From contig JADGJC010000159.1 of assembly GCA_027596075.1 (NCBI GenBank), forward strand, positions 27,995 to 91,994: a DNA stretch of 64,000 nucleotides, read 5' to 3'. The notes beneath the pieces are model-generated. The model did no database searches. It was given only the letters and a program-made list of their open reading frames with translations, and had not been told where the DNA came from. Below are positions 22,790 through 35,260 of this stretch, piece by piece (the stretch's first letter is position 1; each line of letters starts with the position of its first letter). The translations under genes were made by a program, and so were the position numbers. The DNA comes from Rhizophlyctis rosea. Its lineage: Eukaryota > Chytridiomycota > Chytridiomycetes > Rhizophlyctidales > Rhizophlyctidaceae.

Positions 22790-25700
22790 ATGTCTGAAGG
22801 AATACAGCAACCTCCATGGCATAGACCCAGGGGCACCGCTGTGCCTGTCCTTAGAGTGAATAACTCTTTGACAAAAAACAAGGTCGGTATGCGCAACTTC
22901 TACAAACACATACCACGGTCGTACTTTGTTTACTTATCCCGTCCTGACAAAAATAGGAAGAGTTCATACCGGAAAATGGAAAGCGAGTAGGATGGTATTG
23001 CTGTGGGCCCACTGTATATGACAAATCGCACATGGGTCACGCCAGGTACTTTCTGATGCTTCTTAAATGGATAGCAAACGATATCTTACATGGTCCTCAG
23101 AGCATACATTACTTTCGATATTTTGCGAAGAATCTTTGAGGATTACTTTGGCTACGATGTTTACTACGTCATGAACATCACTGACATTGACGATAAGGTC
23201 CGTCAAATCTTGCGCATCATGAGAGGGCTCCTCTTAACTCAACCCACTTGGCAGATCATCCTCGGAACGCGCTATAAATTCCTGTTCGAAAACTACAAAG
23301 CAAGTCATTCGGCTCTTACAAAAGAGTTGATCGACAACGTGGAAAGCGCGTGGGTTGAGTACGTCACGGATAAGTTGGGGGAGTATGATGGGAATGTGAA
23401 GCAAGGATGGGATGCATTCGCGGCCAAGTATGCGGCCGGCAGCATTGCCATCCCAAAGAAGAAGAAGGAGAAGACCGATTTATATACCAAGACTGGCGTA
23501 CGTTCATCATCTGCTTCGTCATCCGTACATGGATCCTTGTTGACTCGTGTCGCATATAGACAAGCACGTTGAACGCCATCCGAAGTGCAAAGGAAGCCCT
23601 TGCGCAAGGAAATAAATCACAAGAGGCAGCTCATGCATTGCTGGACAGTAGCAGAGATGTTGTGGCAGGGTGGTTGGATGCGAAGGACGGGGACAAAATC
23701 ACGGATAACAAGCTTTTCCGTGATTTTGCTGCCTACTGGGAGGACGAGTTCTTTGCTGATATGGATGCATTGAATGTAGGCATCGGTTGATGTGCAAAAT
23801 GTTAGGGGCCAGTGATTCACGATCTTTTGCAGATCCGCCGACCGGATGTGTTGACTCGCGTGAGCGAGTACGTTCCTGAAATCATCACATATGTGGAGAA
23901 GATCATCAAGAACGGTTATGCGTAAGTGGGATCATTGTCTCAAAACTTGGCAATTGGCAACGGGAGGCTGATGAGCATTACTCCAGATATGAGGTGGACG
24001 GATCCGTATATTTCGACACGAAGGCATTCGGCGAGTCGGATCACCACGATTATGCAAAGCTTGAGCCGTGGTCGGCCGGAAATGAGGGGTTGGCGGAGGA
24101 AGGAGAAGGTACCAGAAGAATGGATGTTTGGTATGAAGCTCTGATGTTGATGGAATGATATTTTAGGCGCTTTAAGCAAGAAGACTCAGGGAAAGCGTAA
24201 CGCATCCGACTTTGCTTTGTGGAAGGCGAGCAAGGCTGGAGAGCCGGCGTGGGCATCTCCGTGGGGTGAGGTATGATTGGTTTGGTTACATTTGGTTTTT
24301 TGGTGCCCCTCCCTTGCTCATCCGATAATCATCAGGGCCGACCGGGGTGGCACATTGAATGCTCAGCGATGGCGAGTGAAGTTTTGGGAGAGAAGTTGGA
24401 TATCCACACCGGCGGTATCGACTTGGCGTTCCCGCACCACGACAACGAGCTTGCTCAAGCTGAGGTATGTGGTTGTGGAGCTTTGCTGGATATTGTAGCA
24501 CTAGGATGTGAAAACAAAACGGACCATCTCAAATGAGCCGTTGAAAAGGCAATAGCGGCTTGTTTAATGCTGGTTTCCAACAATAAATACATATGAGGAA
24601 ATCTCTGACTGTGATGGATAAAGTTTCCCCACGGCTCGTTTCCAAACCTCATACATCTATGTAATGGCATTGACGTATGTCGAAAACCTAATCAAACTAA
24701 TCAACTCTCCTCCACCAATGTAGGCGCACTACGACTGCCAACAGTGGGTCAACTATTTCCTGCACGCCGGTCATCTGCACATCGAAGGCCAGAAGATGTC
24801 TAAAAGTTTGAAGAACTTCGTCACCATCAGAGTGAGTCAGCGGTCTCCCCACATCCTCCAACATGTCCCTTGCCTGACATTGAATGCGTCTTTCGCAGGA
24901 AGGATTGGAAAAGGACACCGCAGCGCAAATCCGATTGATGTACTTGCTTCACCAATGGGATTCCATCTTGGATTTCGGAGCGGGGTCTCTTGCCGAGGCG
25001 CGGGGAGTTGAGACGCAGATCCATAACTTCTTGGCGAACGTTAAGGCGGTCGTTCAGGAGCAGTCTGGGCCGCAGACGTTTACGGGTGCTCATAATTATA
25101 GGGAGGCGGAGAAGGGGTTGTCGGATGTGTATGTTTTCCTCATGCGCATTTCACTGTTTACTTTTTGGGGTTGCTGATCCCACAACATGACAGCTTCGAA
25201 CAACGCCGCACCGCCGTCCACGCCGCCCTCTGCGACTCCTTCAACACCCCCGTCGCGATGAACGAGATCCGCGAGTTGATCTCGTCCGCCAACACCTACT
25301 ACCAAGACAAGGAGAAAGCGCGCCAGACCCCGAATGCGCAGGTGTTGGGGAGGATCGCAAAGTATGTGACGAAGATGATGCGAACGTTTGGTGTGTTCCC
25401 GGATTCGAATGTGGAGATTGGTGTTGGGGGTGGAGCTGGTGGGAAGAGTGTGAGTTTTTTTGAGTTTTCGAGATGAGGGTGGGGATTGTGTTTTGATGAT
25501 GATTGGATTTTAGTCGGATGAGGTTTTGCTTCCATACCTTCAAACGATGTCGACTTTCCGGGATGGTGTGCGTGAGCTGGCTCAGGCTAAAGCTGGTGAG
25601 AGTTGGACTTTGGTTTGTTCTTGCCACCGAAATCTTTGGCTGACAACGTTTCTGCAGATCCTAAGGAGTTCTTGAAGCTAAGTGACAAGCTCAGAGATGA

Positions 25701-26275
25701 GGACTTGGTGGAGCTCGGCGTTGTGCTCGATGATCGTGAAGGTATGGATCTGCGTCATCGAGGTGTTCGTTATCGGTTTGTACTCATAGATATTATTACA
25801 GGCGGCAAAGCCTTGGTAAAGATCGTTGACCGCGAGGTGTTGATCAAGCAGCGCGAGGAGAAACGTCAGGTAAGGAAACATTCTTCTTTGCATCTTCAAA
25901 GAGAAACGTCAACTCACATCCAATCACTCCACAGCGCGAACTAGAAAAACAACGCGAAAAGGAGGAACGCGCCCGTGTAGCAGCACAAAAGAAAGCCGAG
26001 AAGCTCGCGAAGGGAGCCACGCCGCCTACGGAAATGTTCAAGGATGAGGCTGGGCGGAAGGAGTATTCTGAGTGGGATGAGCAGGTATGGCGCATCTTCT
26101 CCTTTCCCATCAGACCCATAGCAGCACATGATGGTATTTTTCTCTTTAGGGCATCCCCACGAAAGACGCAAAAGGCGAGCCGGTTTCGAAAAAGGGGCGG
26201 AAGAACTTGGAGAAGCAGCATGCGGCGCAGGGGAAGTTGCATGAGGAGTATTTGGCGTGGAAGGCGTCGCAGTAG
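22790..26275 (+). CDS. CARS: Cysteinyl-tRNA synthetase
   Basis: Charges tRNA-Cys with cysteine (class I aminoacyl-tRNA synthetase; cytosolic form inferred). Seventeen exons give roughly 760 residues, near the usual eukaryotic size. The start is [20 protein letters not shown]. The adenylation site has [18 protein letters not shown], with the zinc-ligand Cys and a HIGH-type HMGH, then [12 protein letters not shown]. Zinc- and tRNA-binding motifs include [33 protein letters not shown] and [20 protein letters not shown]. The signature loop is KMSKS, inside [15 protein letters not shown]. The anticodon-binding C-terminus ends in a Lys/Glu-rich extension ([20 protein letters not shown]) as in other eukaryotic forms. 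There is no clear mitochondrial presequence. Exon joins keep phase throughout, so the gene looks intact. Confidence 0.96.
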
Positions 26276-26656
26276 GGTGGGTGTGTAGGGTGGGCTTTGG
26301 AATGATATAGGTGAGGGGATGTAGGTAGACTTTTGGTAGTAGTATTGTATAGATAGTTGTGTTTTTTATGTAAGTCAATGAAACGGGTGTGAAGCGAACA
26401 TTATGCGGCTATGGCAGATACTGTCTGATGGTGGGGTGGACGGTTGGGGCCGGGTGGTGAGGACATCTTGCAGGGAATGGAAGTCGAACCATCGAAAACA
26501 TGGACCACTAGCGGACTCTCCACCTTCATGACCAGTCAAGCTCACAACGCTCGCATAATAGTCAGGGCCGTCATATTGACGTATTGACTTGACTATCTTG
26601 ATTGCAAAAATCCGTTACCCAATGACTTGCAGATCCCTCCAAGTGCTGACTCGAGA

Positions 26657-27880
26657 TCAGAAAAGCGCCTTCCGAATCACAACCTCCTTCTCCAAAACCC
26701 TATACCCCCTTCCGACCCACAACTCCCAAAATCCGCCCAAATTCACCATCCGCCATAACTTGAACCACCTCTCTTCCGCCCACCATGGTCTCTTATTTCG
26801 ATACACGAACAGGATCTTCTCCTCGATGTACTTATGTTCGTCCCGCACTGCTTTGCGTCCGAGCCAATTTTGGCGCGGTGGGAAGAGTGGTGGGTACGCG
26901 TCGGGGACTGTGGTGATGATCTTCACGTTATCTGTCCATCGTTTTGGTTGGGGCGGTGGGTCGGTGGTGTATGCCCGGGGCAGCGGGGGAGGATCAGTGG
27001 TGTAAGATTTTGCGGGGAAATTGTCCATAAAATTCCCGACGGATTTTTTGAGTTTTTTGGTGTGTGTGCAGGAGAGGGTGATTGTTACTTTGAGGACTGC
27101 GCGCGGAGGGGGGTGCAATGCGGTTTGAAAAATTATCAGTTCATGATGCGTTATGTTTTTTTTCTTTTTTTGGAAGCATCATGATTTTTCCAACTTACCA
27201 TCAAAAGGAGCATTATCCACGATGTTATCAAAGTTCACAAATACCTCCTCCTCCGTCGTATCCTCCCACCTCTGGACATCGATCTCCTCCCACTTCCTCC
27301 CCAAACTCGCCTTCTCATCCTCGGTGTTAGGCCTCTCTTCCCACAACTCCCCAGAAACCTCACACCTAGGCTCCGCCTCTCTCACCCCGCGTACGAACCG
27401 CTTGGCCTCCTCACCATCAACCCACGAAACACTAACCAAATTAAACTTATAACCCCCATAATCCCTCTCACACTCTTTCCTCACATCAACCCGATCACCA
27501 AACAATCCGTGTGGAAACCCGCGCTCGTGCGGATGGACGAAACCTAGACGTCGTCCGGCGTTGATGGATGCGGGGTCGTACCACCAGAAACGACAGAAGC
27601 AGAATGTCATGAGGCAGATGAAGGATGGAGCGAAGAAGTAGCCCCAGCTTAGGTTTGGGGGCATGAAGGGGCGGTCGGCGAGGATGAGCATTAGTGTGAA
27701 GCCTAGTGCGGCGAGGCCGAGGGTGAATGTGAAGATGGATGCGATGGTGTAGTTGGTGTGGGGTTCGTATTTTGGTGGGGGATTGGTGAGGGTTGGGGTG
27801 GGGTTTGATGGTGCGTTGGTGTGGGCGATGGGTAGGAGGGGGGCATGGCTTTTGCGGGGGAGGGCTTCGGGGTCTTTCAT
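26657..27880 (-). CDS. Two-pass membrane protein of unknown function
   Basis: Two exons (27880-27199 and 27096-26657, phase-checked) give 373 residues. A cytosolic-type Pro-rich N-terminus (MKDPEALPRKSHAPLLPIAH) is followed by two membrane segments at about residues 45-70 (IFTFTLGLAALGFTLMLIL) and 78-100 (FFAPSFICLMTFCFCRFWWY). A large soluble domain follows, with HPHERGFPHGLFGDRVDVR, LVSVSWVDGEEAKRFV and a C-terminal Trp/Arg-rich stretch (KRPWWAEERWFKLWRMVNLG). It contains duplicated YTTDPPPxP motifs. The two close membrane spans suggest a hairpin with both ends on one side. I recognise no family. It is convergent with the CysRS gene, whose stop is 381 bases away. Confidence 0.75.
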
Positions 27881-28682
27881 CGGTGGAACAGATTATGATG
27901 GAATGATTGTTGGGAGAAACGTCCGAACATGTAATCTGCGCAAAGGTTGACGGAACCGCGAGGGATGGTGGGAGTGCTGGGGGGATGGGCCATGGTATTT
28001 ATCCTCCTCGCCTGTCCCACTCGAAACTTCGCATGGAAATTATGCTGCGCAGTCCTCCCATAATCGGGGAATTGCATCCGACGCCGGAGGTCGCCGGCTT
28101 TGTATCACTCGGGCTACTCACATGTCGAGGAGGTGTGTACTCACTGTACTACTACGTGCAATCGTTTCCATGACTGATAGGCTGGACGTGCAAACCACGG
28201 ATCGCCTCAACCAGCGAAGGCAGTCCAACTGTTTGACTTGGCAATGGTGAAGTAAACCCTAGATCCCGATGTGGTTTCAAAGTCACGAAATTCACGATCT
28301 GCTCCAGATGTCCCGTCTATCTCTGGTCGATGTCCACCATGTCGGCACCGATACCATTGAGGCCAAACCAAAAACAAATTGGGCAGTTTACATATGCAAT
28401 GACGGGCGTTTGGTATGGCCTGACCAGCTGTGGTGATGCCACATTATGTATTCACCGGCTCCGGGCCAGACGGTCCATAGCGGCATTACAGACCCCCGAT
28501 TGGGAATACGCGCGGATCCAATGATCCTTCCTGGGACCGCCATCCTGCCTAGCTTCGGTCAGTCCTCAAAACGGCAAAAGGCGAAGAACCAAAACGACAA
28601 TGCGCGTCCATGACTCCTGCTCACATGAGCTTTTGGATGGGAGAAGACTAAACGACAAAAAGACCTATTCAAGAGCACCTAG
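27881..28682. other. Intergenic between membrane protein and tRNA-Ser
   Basis: Probable promoter of the two-pass membrane protein gene at its left end. No further gene or repeat was identified. Confidence 0.35.
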
Positions 28683-28764
28683 CGACACGAGCAGGATTCG
28701 AACCTGCGCGGGAAGATCCCAATTGATTTCTAGTCAATCGCCTTAACCACTCGGCCATCGTGTC
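28683..28764 (-). tRNA. tRNA-Ser (anticodon AGA)
   Basis: A complete type II cloverleaf on the minus strand. The 7-bp acceptor stem is GACACGA paired with TCGTGTC, with discriminator G. The A-box is TGGCCGAGTGG. The anticodon arm has loop CTAGAAA, giving AGA, which reads UCU and, after inosine modification, UCC/UCA. A long variable arm (GGGATCTTCCC) is diagnostic of serine. The B-box GGTTCGAATCC lies in the T arm. There is no intron and CCA is not encoded. Confidence 0.95.
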
Positions 28765-29371
28765 TTGATGTTAGTTCTACTCTGTTGGTTATATAGAGCA
28801 CTTAACAAACGGCTGATTTTTGGGAGGAGGAAGAAGGGGGAGAACGACGCGAGTGGTAGCAATGGGGAGAGAAAGGGCACCGAGTAGGAATTGATTCTGG
28901 AGCGTTCACTGAAAGCGGGTCGGAAAATTCACATCACCGTACACAAGGTGAACTGGAACTGGATACGGTGTAGGGGAAGGGAGGGAGTCCCATGCCCGAA
29001 GTTGGCGGAGGGGAGGGTGGGCATCGAAGGCAAAGGTGGCTCAGGTTATTTATGTGACTGGCCAAAGACTGTAGGGGAAAAGTATGATTCTCAATTGGAA
29101 GCTGATATCGAGCAAAACTTGTATGTTTCAACCGACTGGAAGGAATGCCACAAAAAGTCATGAATTTCATGGTTAGCGATACCGTGAAAGACTGGGCCGA
29201 TTCTTTTTCAGTCAAGAATTTGGATACCTCGTTGCGCATCACATGCCATGAAACATTACTTTGGTTTTCGCAAGGTTAAAATGATTCAAGGACATAGGGT
29301 ATTGAGCAAGTGGGTGACTACCCGGCGATTTTGTATGCCGAAAAGCATCTCAGACGACTGGCGAGTTTTCA
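28765..29371. other. Intergenic, no gene seen
   Basis: The upstream flank of the tRNA-Ser gene on its own strand. A 90-codon ORF (28891-29163, +) has no domain. Nothing else can be supported. Confidence 0.35.
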
Positions 29372-29445
29372 GTCGGACGAGTGGTTAAGGCGATTGACAT
29401 CCACCGTACTAATTGGGTAGTCAATCGCCTTAACCACTCGACCTC
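29372..29445. repeat. Palindromic tRNA-Ser fragment
   Basis: Two 21-base arms, 29378-29398 and 29420-29440, are perfect inverted copies separated by 21 bases. Each arm equals the D-arm/anticodon-stem part of the tRNA-Ser gene 0.7 kb away. The right arm matches further (26 bases with one mismatch), including most of the A-box. No T arm or acceptor stem is present, so this is not a functional tRNA. A transcript could fold into a long hairpin. Confidence 0.85.
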
Positions 29446-29848
29446 CAGTGGGAATCGGGCCTGCATTGGTGGAACTCATGACGCCGATTCCACCATGAGC
29501 TACAGTGCCTGTGAAGCCATTCAAATCAATGCCCATCCTTACTTAAGCCCCCGCCCCTTTCATGCCGATTCCCTGTACCACTCCGCGCACCAGTAAATTG
29601 GCATACTTTGTGGTTAGAATGCCGTTGTTCGGCAGCACTTCTTCACTCCATTGACACCCGTGCATGGTCATGATTCAGATAATTGAGTGCTATTTACAGT
29701 GTAATCTATATAAGTAGGAATACCTATCCATAATACTGGCTGATCTACTTCTCATATACGTCTCGATCAGATCCACTATCTACATGCTCCTCCATCACAT
29801 TCTTAACCCCAACTTCCGAATAAATTGGAGAAGCAAAATTTCCGACCA

Positions 29849-30382
29849 TTATTCAAAACACTCCTTCCTCCCATCCCTCCACCTCTCAAAAACTCTACTA
29901 CAATCAAACTTCTCCTTCCCCAACATCTCATTCACCTCATTATGCACCCCACAAAACCACTTGCTCAACCCCTCCGCCCCGCTCACATCCGGTGGATTGA
30001 CCTCCATAACGTTGCGGAGATGTTCCGCGCATGGTGAACAAGGGTAGAATCGCGAGAAGGAGGTGAGGAATTGTTGCATGAGGGTTTGTTCGGTTTGGGT
30101 AGGTTTAGGCGGGTAGTAGGCGGCCATTGTGTGGAGGAATGTCCAGGTTGCGTTGCCGAGGGTTGGGGAGTCTGCGGGGCAGGGGAAGGGTTCGTAGGAG
30201 GAGGTGGAAGAGGAAGTGGCAGCAGCTGCTGCCGCGACGCCTGCGGTTGCTGCTGTTGCTTTTGACTTTTTACCGGCTTTGGGTAGTTTGCGGCGGAGGT
30301 CGCGGAAGTCGGAGCACGGCCCGCATGGTTTTCCGTCCACTTCAACTATGTTGGCCTTTGTGGTTCCCTCAGCAGTTGGCAT
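29849..30382 (-). CDS. ERV1: FAD-linked sulfhydryl oxidase Erv1/ALR
   Basis: The mitochondrial intermembrane-space oxidase that re-oxidises Mia40 and passes electrons to cytochrome c or oxygen. Single exon, 177 residues. The shuttle disulfide is C20-x2-C23 (GKPCGPCSDF). After an Ala/Ser-rich linker the FAD domain starts at about residue 75 with LGNATWTFLHTMAAYYPPKP. The active CxxC is C115/C118 (FYPCSPCAEHLR). The FAD-binding LSKWFCGVHNEVNEMLGK follows, and the structural CX16C is C144/C161. All expected cysteines are present and the spacing fits Erv1 rather than Erv2. It shares a 337-bp divergent intergenic region with RRP7. Confidence 0.96.
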   Translation of the reverse strand: MPTAEGTTKANIVEVDGKPCGPCSDFRDLRRKLPKAGKKSKATAATAGVAAAAAATSSSTSSYEPFPCPADSPTLGNATWTFLHTMAAYYPPKPTQTEQTLMQQFLTSFSRFYPCSPCAEHLRNVMEVNPPDVSGAEGLSKWFCGVHNEVNEMLGKEKFDCSRVFERWRDGRKECFE

Positions 30383-30719
30383 TATGAGAGAGCTGACTTG
30401 TTGTGGTGAGACCAGACTGTCTTCCTTATCGGACGCGGTGATCTAATGCAGTGGTTCGGGAAAAGGAAGTAAAGAAAGAAGGAAGAGTCAAGATGGATTA
30501 GTCAGTCGAATCCAAATCGATACCAGCATGCAGCATCAACGCGTCAATGCGCAGCAGGTGGCGCCGCCATACTATGTGGCGTGTAATACAATGTGGCTGG
30601 TATAATTGGATGTGGGAACAGGAAGGCTCTCAATTTTTTTGGCAAAACTTCGCGCGCGTTCCGTTGTTCTGCTGCCTGCATTCTCCTTCACCAACACCCA
30701 CGCGATAGCAATAACGAAG

Positions 30720-32025
30720 ATGCCTGCGGAGAAGAAAAAGAAGCGAAGTCAGCCCTCTAAGGAGGGACCAGGCACCACCACCATACCCCTTCCACAATTT
30801 AATCAATTTAAACTTCTGGAAGTAACAATGCCACCCCTCTCCCTCACTCCCCTCCCCAAAACCTTCACAACCCACACACTCCCAACCCCACCAACCCCGC
30901 ACCCAGTAACGCACACAATCCTAATGCGCCCCCACGAGTTCCGCCAAACAACCCACTCAACATCCCTCACATCCCTCCGTCAACCCTTCCCCGAAAAGCG
31001 CACCCTCTTCCTTGCCAACATCCCCACCGACAGCTCCGAAGCCCACTTCCGCCGCCTGTTCAGACGGTGCGGGACGGTGGAATGGGTGCAGTTTCATGAT
31101 CAGGGATTCGTGAAGGGACGTTTGGGCGGGAGGGTGCATAAGGTGGGGGGGTCGGCGCATGTGGTGTTTAGGGAGGAGGAGGCGGTAGAGCGAGTTATGG
31201 GGATGAAGGTTCGGAGAAGGGTGTGGAGTGATGCGGTGGAGGAAGGGGAGAAGGATGGGGAAGAGGGGGAAAGGGCGGGTGATGCGATGTATGAGGATGA
31301 GACGGATAAGGACGCGATGGACGAGGATGGCGTGCCGGGAGGGAGGAAGAAGGGACCAGAACCCGTTGGCATGGAAAGTAAGTTTTCATCCTGGTGGAGA
31401 ATCGCCGATCATCTTGCACATTTGCATGCTTATCCACGCCCATCTCTTATCAAACCTCCAATCTCACGCACCACTTCCTCCCCACCAGAATACCTCCTAA
31501 ACCACTTCCACTCCCGGCCCCCACTACCAACGCTCTCCCACCAAGTAAACACCTCCCTCGCAGCCTTCGAATCCGCCGAAGAACAAGCCCGTCTCGCCGC
31601 CGCACGCCGCCACAACGTCCCCGACGAAGACGGCTTCGTCCTCGTCACCCGTTCTCGTGGCCGGAGAAACGTCAACACAGACGCGAGCGGCGCGAGCGTC
31701 ACGGCCGCACGGCCAGAGGAAATTAAGAAGTTGAAACCGAAGAAGTTGGAGGTGGTCGACTTTTATAGGTTCCAAATGAGGGAGAGTAAACGGAATCGTG
31801 AGTGTTTTGATTTCTTTCGCATTTGTGTAGTGGGTACATCTGATGGGTCTTTTTGGGTGGGCGGAACTATTCTTCGGGTTTCGCCCTTGTTCCGTATGGT
31901 CATAACTGTTGCTGATGTGCACACTCTCAAATCCACCAGAACTCGCCGACCTCCGCCGCAAATTCGAAGAAGACAAAGAAAAGATCGCAAAACTAAAAGC
32001 AAGTCGGCGCTTCAAGCCGTACTAA
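30720..32025 (+). CDS. RRP7: Ribosomal RNA-processing protein 7
   Basis: A nucleolar factor needed for 18S rRNA maturation and small-subunit assembly. Three phase-checked exons: 30720-31377, 31489-31797 and 31940-32025. The N-terminus is basic (MPAEKKKKRSQ). An RRM-like region at about residues 95-155 carries TLFLANIPTDSSEAHFRRLF and an inserted acidic loop. The conserved C-terminal Rrp7 domain shows VPDEDGFVLVTRSRGRR, DFYRFQMRESKRN and the final LADLRRKFEEDKEKIAKLKA, ending RRFKPY. The gene appears intact. Confidence 0.93.
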
Positions 32026-32229
32026 GTACTCCCCTCGCCTGCCGCCCGTGTAGCATATGCTGCAACACCCGTCGAACTTACTGGTCCTCAGCGCAACATG
32101 TAAATATAACAATATAGGCGTGGGTGGATAGCGAATTGTAACAATTGAAGGCTGTTTATTGGTGCATGGGCTCGTCTCTTTCTTCAAAAGGGCTCTTACG
32201 ATCTTTCCCCAATCTCAGTCTGATCAAGC

Positions 32230-32545
32230 TTGTCGATCCCTCTTGTTAATCTCGTTACTGTTGTCAATCCCCAAGATTGTCAATGACGTCGATCTTGTCA
32301 ATCCCTCTTGTCAATCTCGTAACTGTTGTCAATCCCAGATTGTCAATGATGTCAATATTTGTAAATCTCACCAGGCTCGGTAATCTCCAACTTTTAATTT
32401 GTCAATCTCCGGCAATCACTTGTCATTCTCGACACTCTTGTCACTCCCGGATTGCCAATGACGTCAATCTTGTAAATCTTTCGCCAGATCTTGTTAATAT
32501 CAAAATTCTGATCGTCAACACTGTCAATCCCGGCCATTCCCTTGT
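32230..32545 (+). repeat. Diverged tandem repeat rich in TTGTCAATC
   Basis: About five degenerate copies of a roughly 65-bp unit built from TCTTGTCAATCTCG, ACTGTTGTCAATCCC and GATTGTCAATGACGTC motifs. The two clearest copies start at 32241 and 32306; a shorter copy starts near 32435. The repeat is noncoding and lies just 3' of RRP7. Confidence 0.75.
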
Positions 32546-34569
32546 TACTCTCGACTCGTTTATCTATCCATGGTGGCTAATCTTGCTAATGGCCTATTCA
32601 ACGCTACTTTCAAACATCATAGCCCTCCCCAAATCCATACAACTACTTCAGAAAACCCAAAACAAAGTCTAATCTATACATAAAAGCGGGCTACCAAACC
32701 CTTCAAACCGCACTCGAAGAACGCGCAGAGGCCAAAAAGACCCTCCGGACGCCAGAGGTTTTACTCCGCGAAACTCCGGCGACTCAACCCGAAGGGAATC
32801 ACTGTGGACGGCAAATCTTGGCATCGTACTGGTCGTCACAGCCCTTCCCCACCAATCAATACAACTACCAACTACCTGCCTGCCCCACCGACCAGTCTAT
32901 CTAAAAGTGCGGAGACAGCGTCGTCGGAAAGTCCAGAGCTTGACGTCTTGGTCTTGTTTGGCACGGGACTGCGTTGTGGTTTGAAAAGTGTATATCTAAG
33001 TAATCTCAGAAACACGTAACGGGAAGAAAAAAGACATTGATCAAAGGTGATGAAAAGGATGGGATGTTGGTGACAGCGAGATGTCGATCTTGAGTGGGAC
33101 TCGAGTTCTGTGGGTCCTGAAAGGAACGAATGAATGAGTGAATGAGTGGATGCTTGGGTAGATGAACAGGCGAAGGTAGGCAACGTACCCGACCGCCACC
33201 CCGTTGCTGGTAGCAATCCCATATCCCTGCCTGTGCCGAAGAAGTCGGGAATCTATAAGATGTATGTATCAGTGTCACAAAATAGAAAGAGAATGTGCCG
33301 ACGAAAAACGACCTCAAGGCACTTCCATATCCCATGTTATCAGAACATGGCCAAGACCCGAAGTGCCCTTTCCGCGGGTACCATCAAGAATAACGTTTTT
33401 CTTGGCTGCATGAGTGGGAATGCTTCGGCGTGAACACTATTGCACCGCGTCGTCCTTTTTGAACTTTGCAAATGCCCAGTCTCTTTTGAGGCGACTCGGA
33501 GGGTAGGGTCTGTTATGACTCGAATCCGCACAGAGTTCTTTGTTTCAGGTCGAAGACGAGAAGAAGTATTCATCATCAACGTTCATCATCCTCTCTCTCA
33601 AATCTTCATGACTACAACACGAATCACGCTCAAGGACCATGTCATGGAAGGGGAATCCTACAACTCCCTCGAGTTCCGATGTTGTTGTTGATCCTTGCTT
33701 GAGCGTGACGGAGTGTACCGGCTGTCACGATTACCCTCGACAGGCAGCGACGGATTCCACGCCAGGAAGTCGATAGCATTCGATGCTTCTTGATAAGCGG
33801 CCGCCACCCCCAAGCGATATAGAAGGAAAGAAACGAATCACTGAACCATACAGTCAGCCAGAACCAAACACTAGTACAACTCACCCGACAGACCCACATG
33901 ACACGTCCCCCCTTCTTGCCACTGAACCGAACGGCACTGAGATCCCACAATCAATGGAAACAGTGACCACAAAAAGGGTCCGGAACTGGCCGCTATCCCC
34001 AGCGAACCCCCCTCGTGGGAAGCCGCCAAGGTTCAACTGGAGGGCCACCTTCATTTGCTGGTAAGGACGGACGGGAACACCAAAAGCGTCATAACGACGA
34101 ATTGGCATCCCTCGCACGCGTCACTCACCAACTCCGGTGTGCCCATCCAGCCTGAGTCTCCTGGCATCCTTCTTCATAGAAGTAGCTCAAGGACCCACAC
34201 CAATCCACTCCTGCTTTATAAGCCCATGTTGTCCGTATCCAGCACTCAGACGGCCCGAGGTGGAAGAAAGGTCGGGTCTTGTACTTGTTTAGCCGGGACG
34301 GCGACGATCCCCGACTGAAGCAGGGAAGTCTTGCATGACGAGGTAGGAGGAGCGGGACGGAGGAGTGGTGTTGGTGATTGCATATGGTGACGGCGGGAGA
34401 CGGCGGATTACTTCGTCTCAACTTGGGATAGGTGGCGCTGGCGCTTGGTGGTTATAGCGAAGGAGGGAGGAGGACTGACGAAGGTAGGAGGTCGAAGGGA
34501 GGAGGCGGAAGAGGAAGGAAGGTCGAGCGGGAAGGACCAAGTTCGAGACTTGACGGCGGGATAGGAAGG

Positions 34570-35260
34570 ACCGAGTATGTCGAAGGCCCATTGGGGCCGA
34601 GAAACCTATTAGAACAAAGCAGAATCAGTCCTCGAAAAGAAGATGGATGACAAGTAAGAGAGGAACACCAAGATGCCGCGTCAGGTGCTCCGAAAAAGGC
34701 AGCGACCATGTTTTTGCGAAGAGAGTTCAGTCGCGTCACCCTTCCAGGGGGGGTCATGCTCAACCGCTTTTTAGCCAAGTCGCCCCCCATCCAGATCATG
34801 CACAACGCCGTAGCAACCACCCTTCTTTTGATTGCGTGACACCCCAGTAGAACCATCTCCCACTTGTCACCCGGGAAGGGAGCAGCAAGAGACTTAACTG
34901 ATGTCTTGTATTCTTGTGTTTGAAGCCCTTGTTGAGGGCTGGACCGGTCAACCTGAGAGAGAACGATAGAATCAGTCCTTATCAAATGAACGGGTAAGCA
35001 AAGCCAGAAAGAAGCGACTGAACGATGACACATCAGGCGCTCCAAAACAGGCAGCTAACCATCCGGACTCTTCGAAGAGGGCTGAAATGCGTCACCCTTC
35101 CAGGGGAGATGTCATGCGAGGCTACTTGTGTCTCGTCGTCTCCCCTTCGAGCTCATGCGCAATGCCTTGGCCACCACTCTCCATTTTCGTTTGTGTGTCA
35201 CCCCAGTGTGCCCTTGCTGATTTGCCACCCAAAAAGAAGAAGCAGGAACTTAACTGGATA
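34570..35260 (+). repeat. Two diverged direct copies of about 355 bp
   Basis: Matching landmarks recur about 350-356 bases apart: AATCAGTCCT (near 34623 and 34971), CAGGTGCTCCGAAAAAGGCAGC against CAGGCGCTCCAAAACAGGCAGC (near 34682 and 35037), GCGTCACCCTTCCAGGGG (34733 and 35089), and a later TGTGTCACCCCAGT-type segment. A weaker third echo may follow up to about 35450. No coding capacity was recognised. Confidence 0.65.

Noticed and set aside
26474..26530. tRNA-like A-box and B-box motifs (CGCTAGTGG and GGTTCGACTTCC, minus strand)
   Set aside because: The boxes are too close and no acceptor stem or complete cloverleaf can be drawn.
33783..34064. 93-codon plus-strand ORF in the repeat island
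   Set aside because: Pro/Thr-rich, lies within degraded repetitive DNA and lacks any conserved motif.
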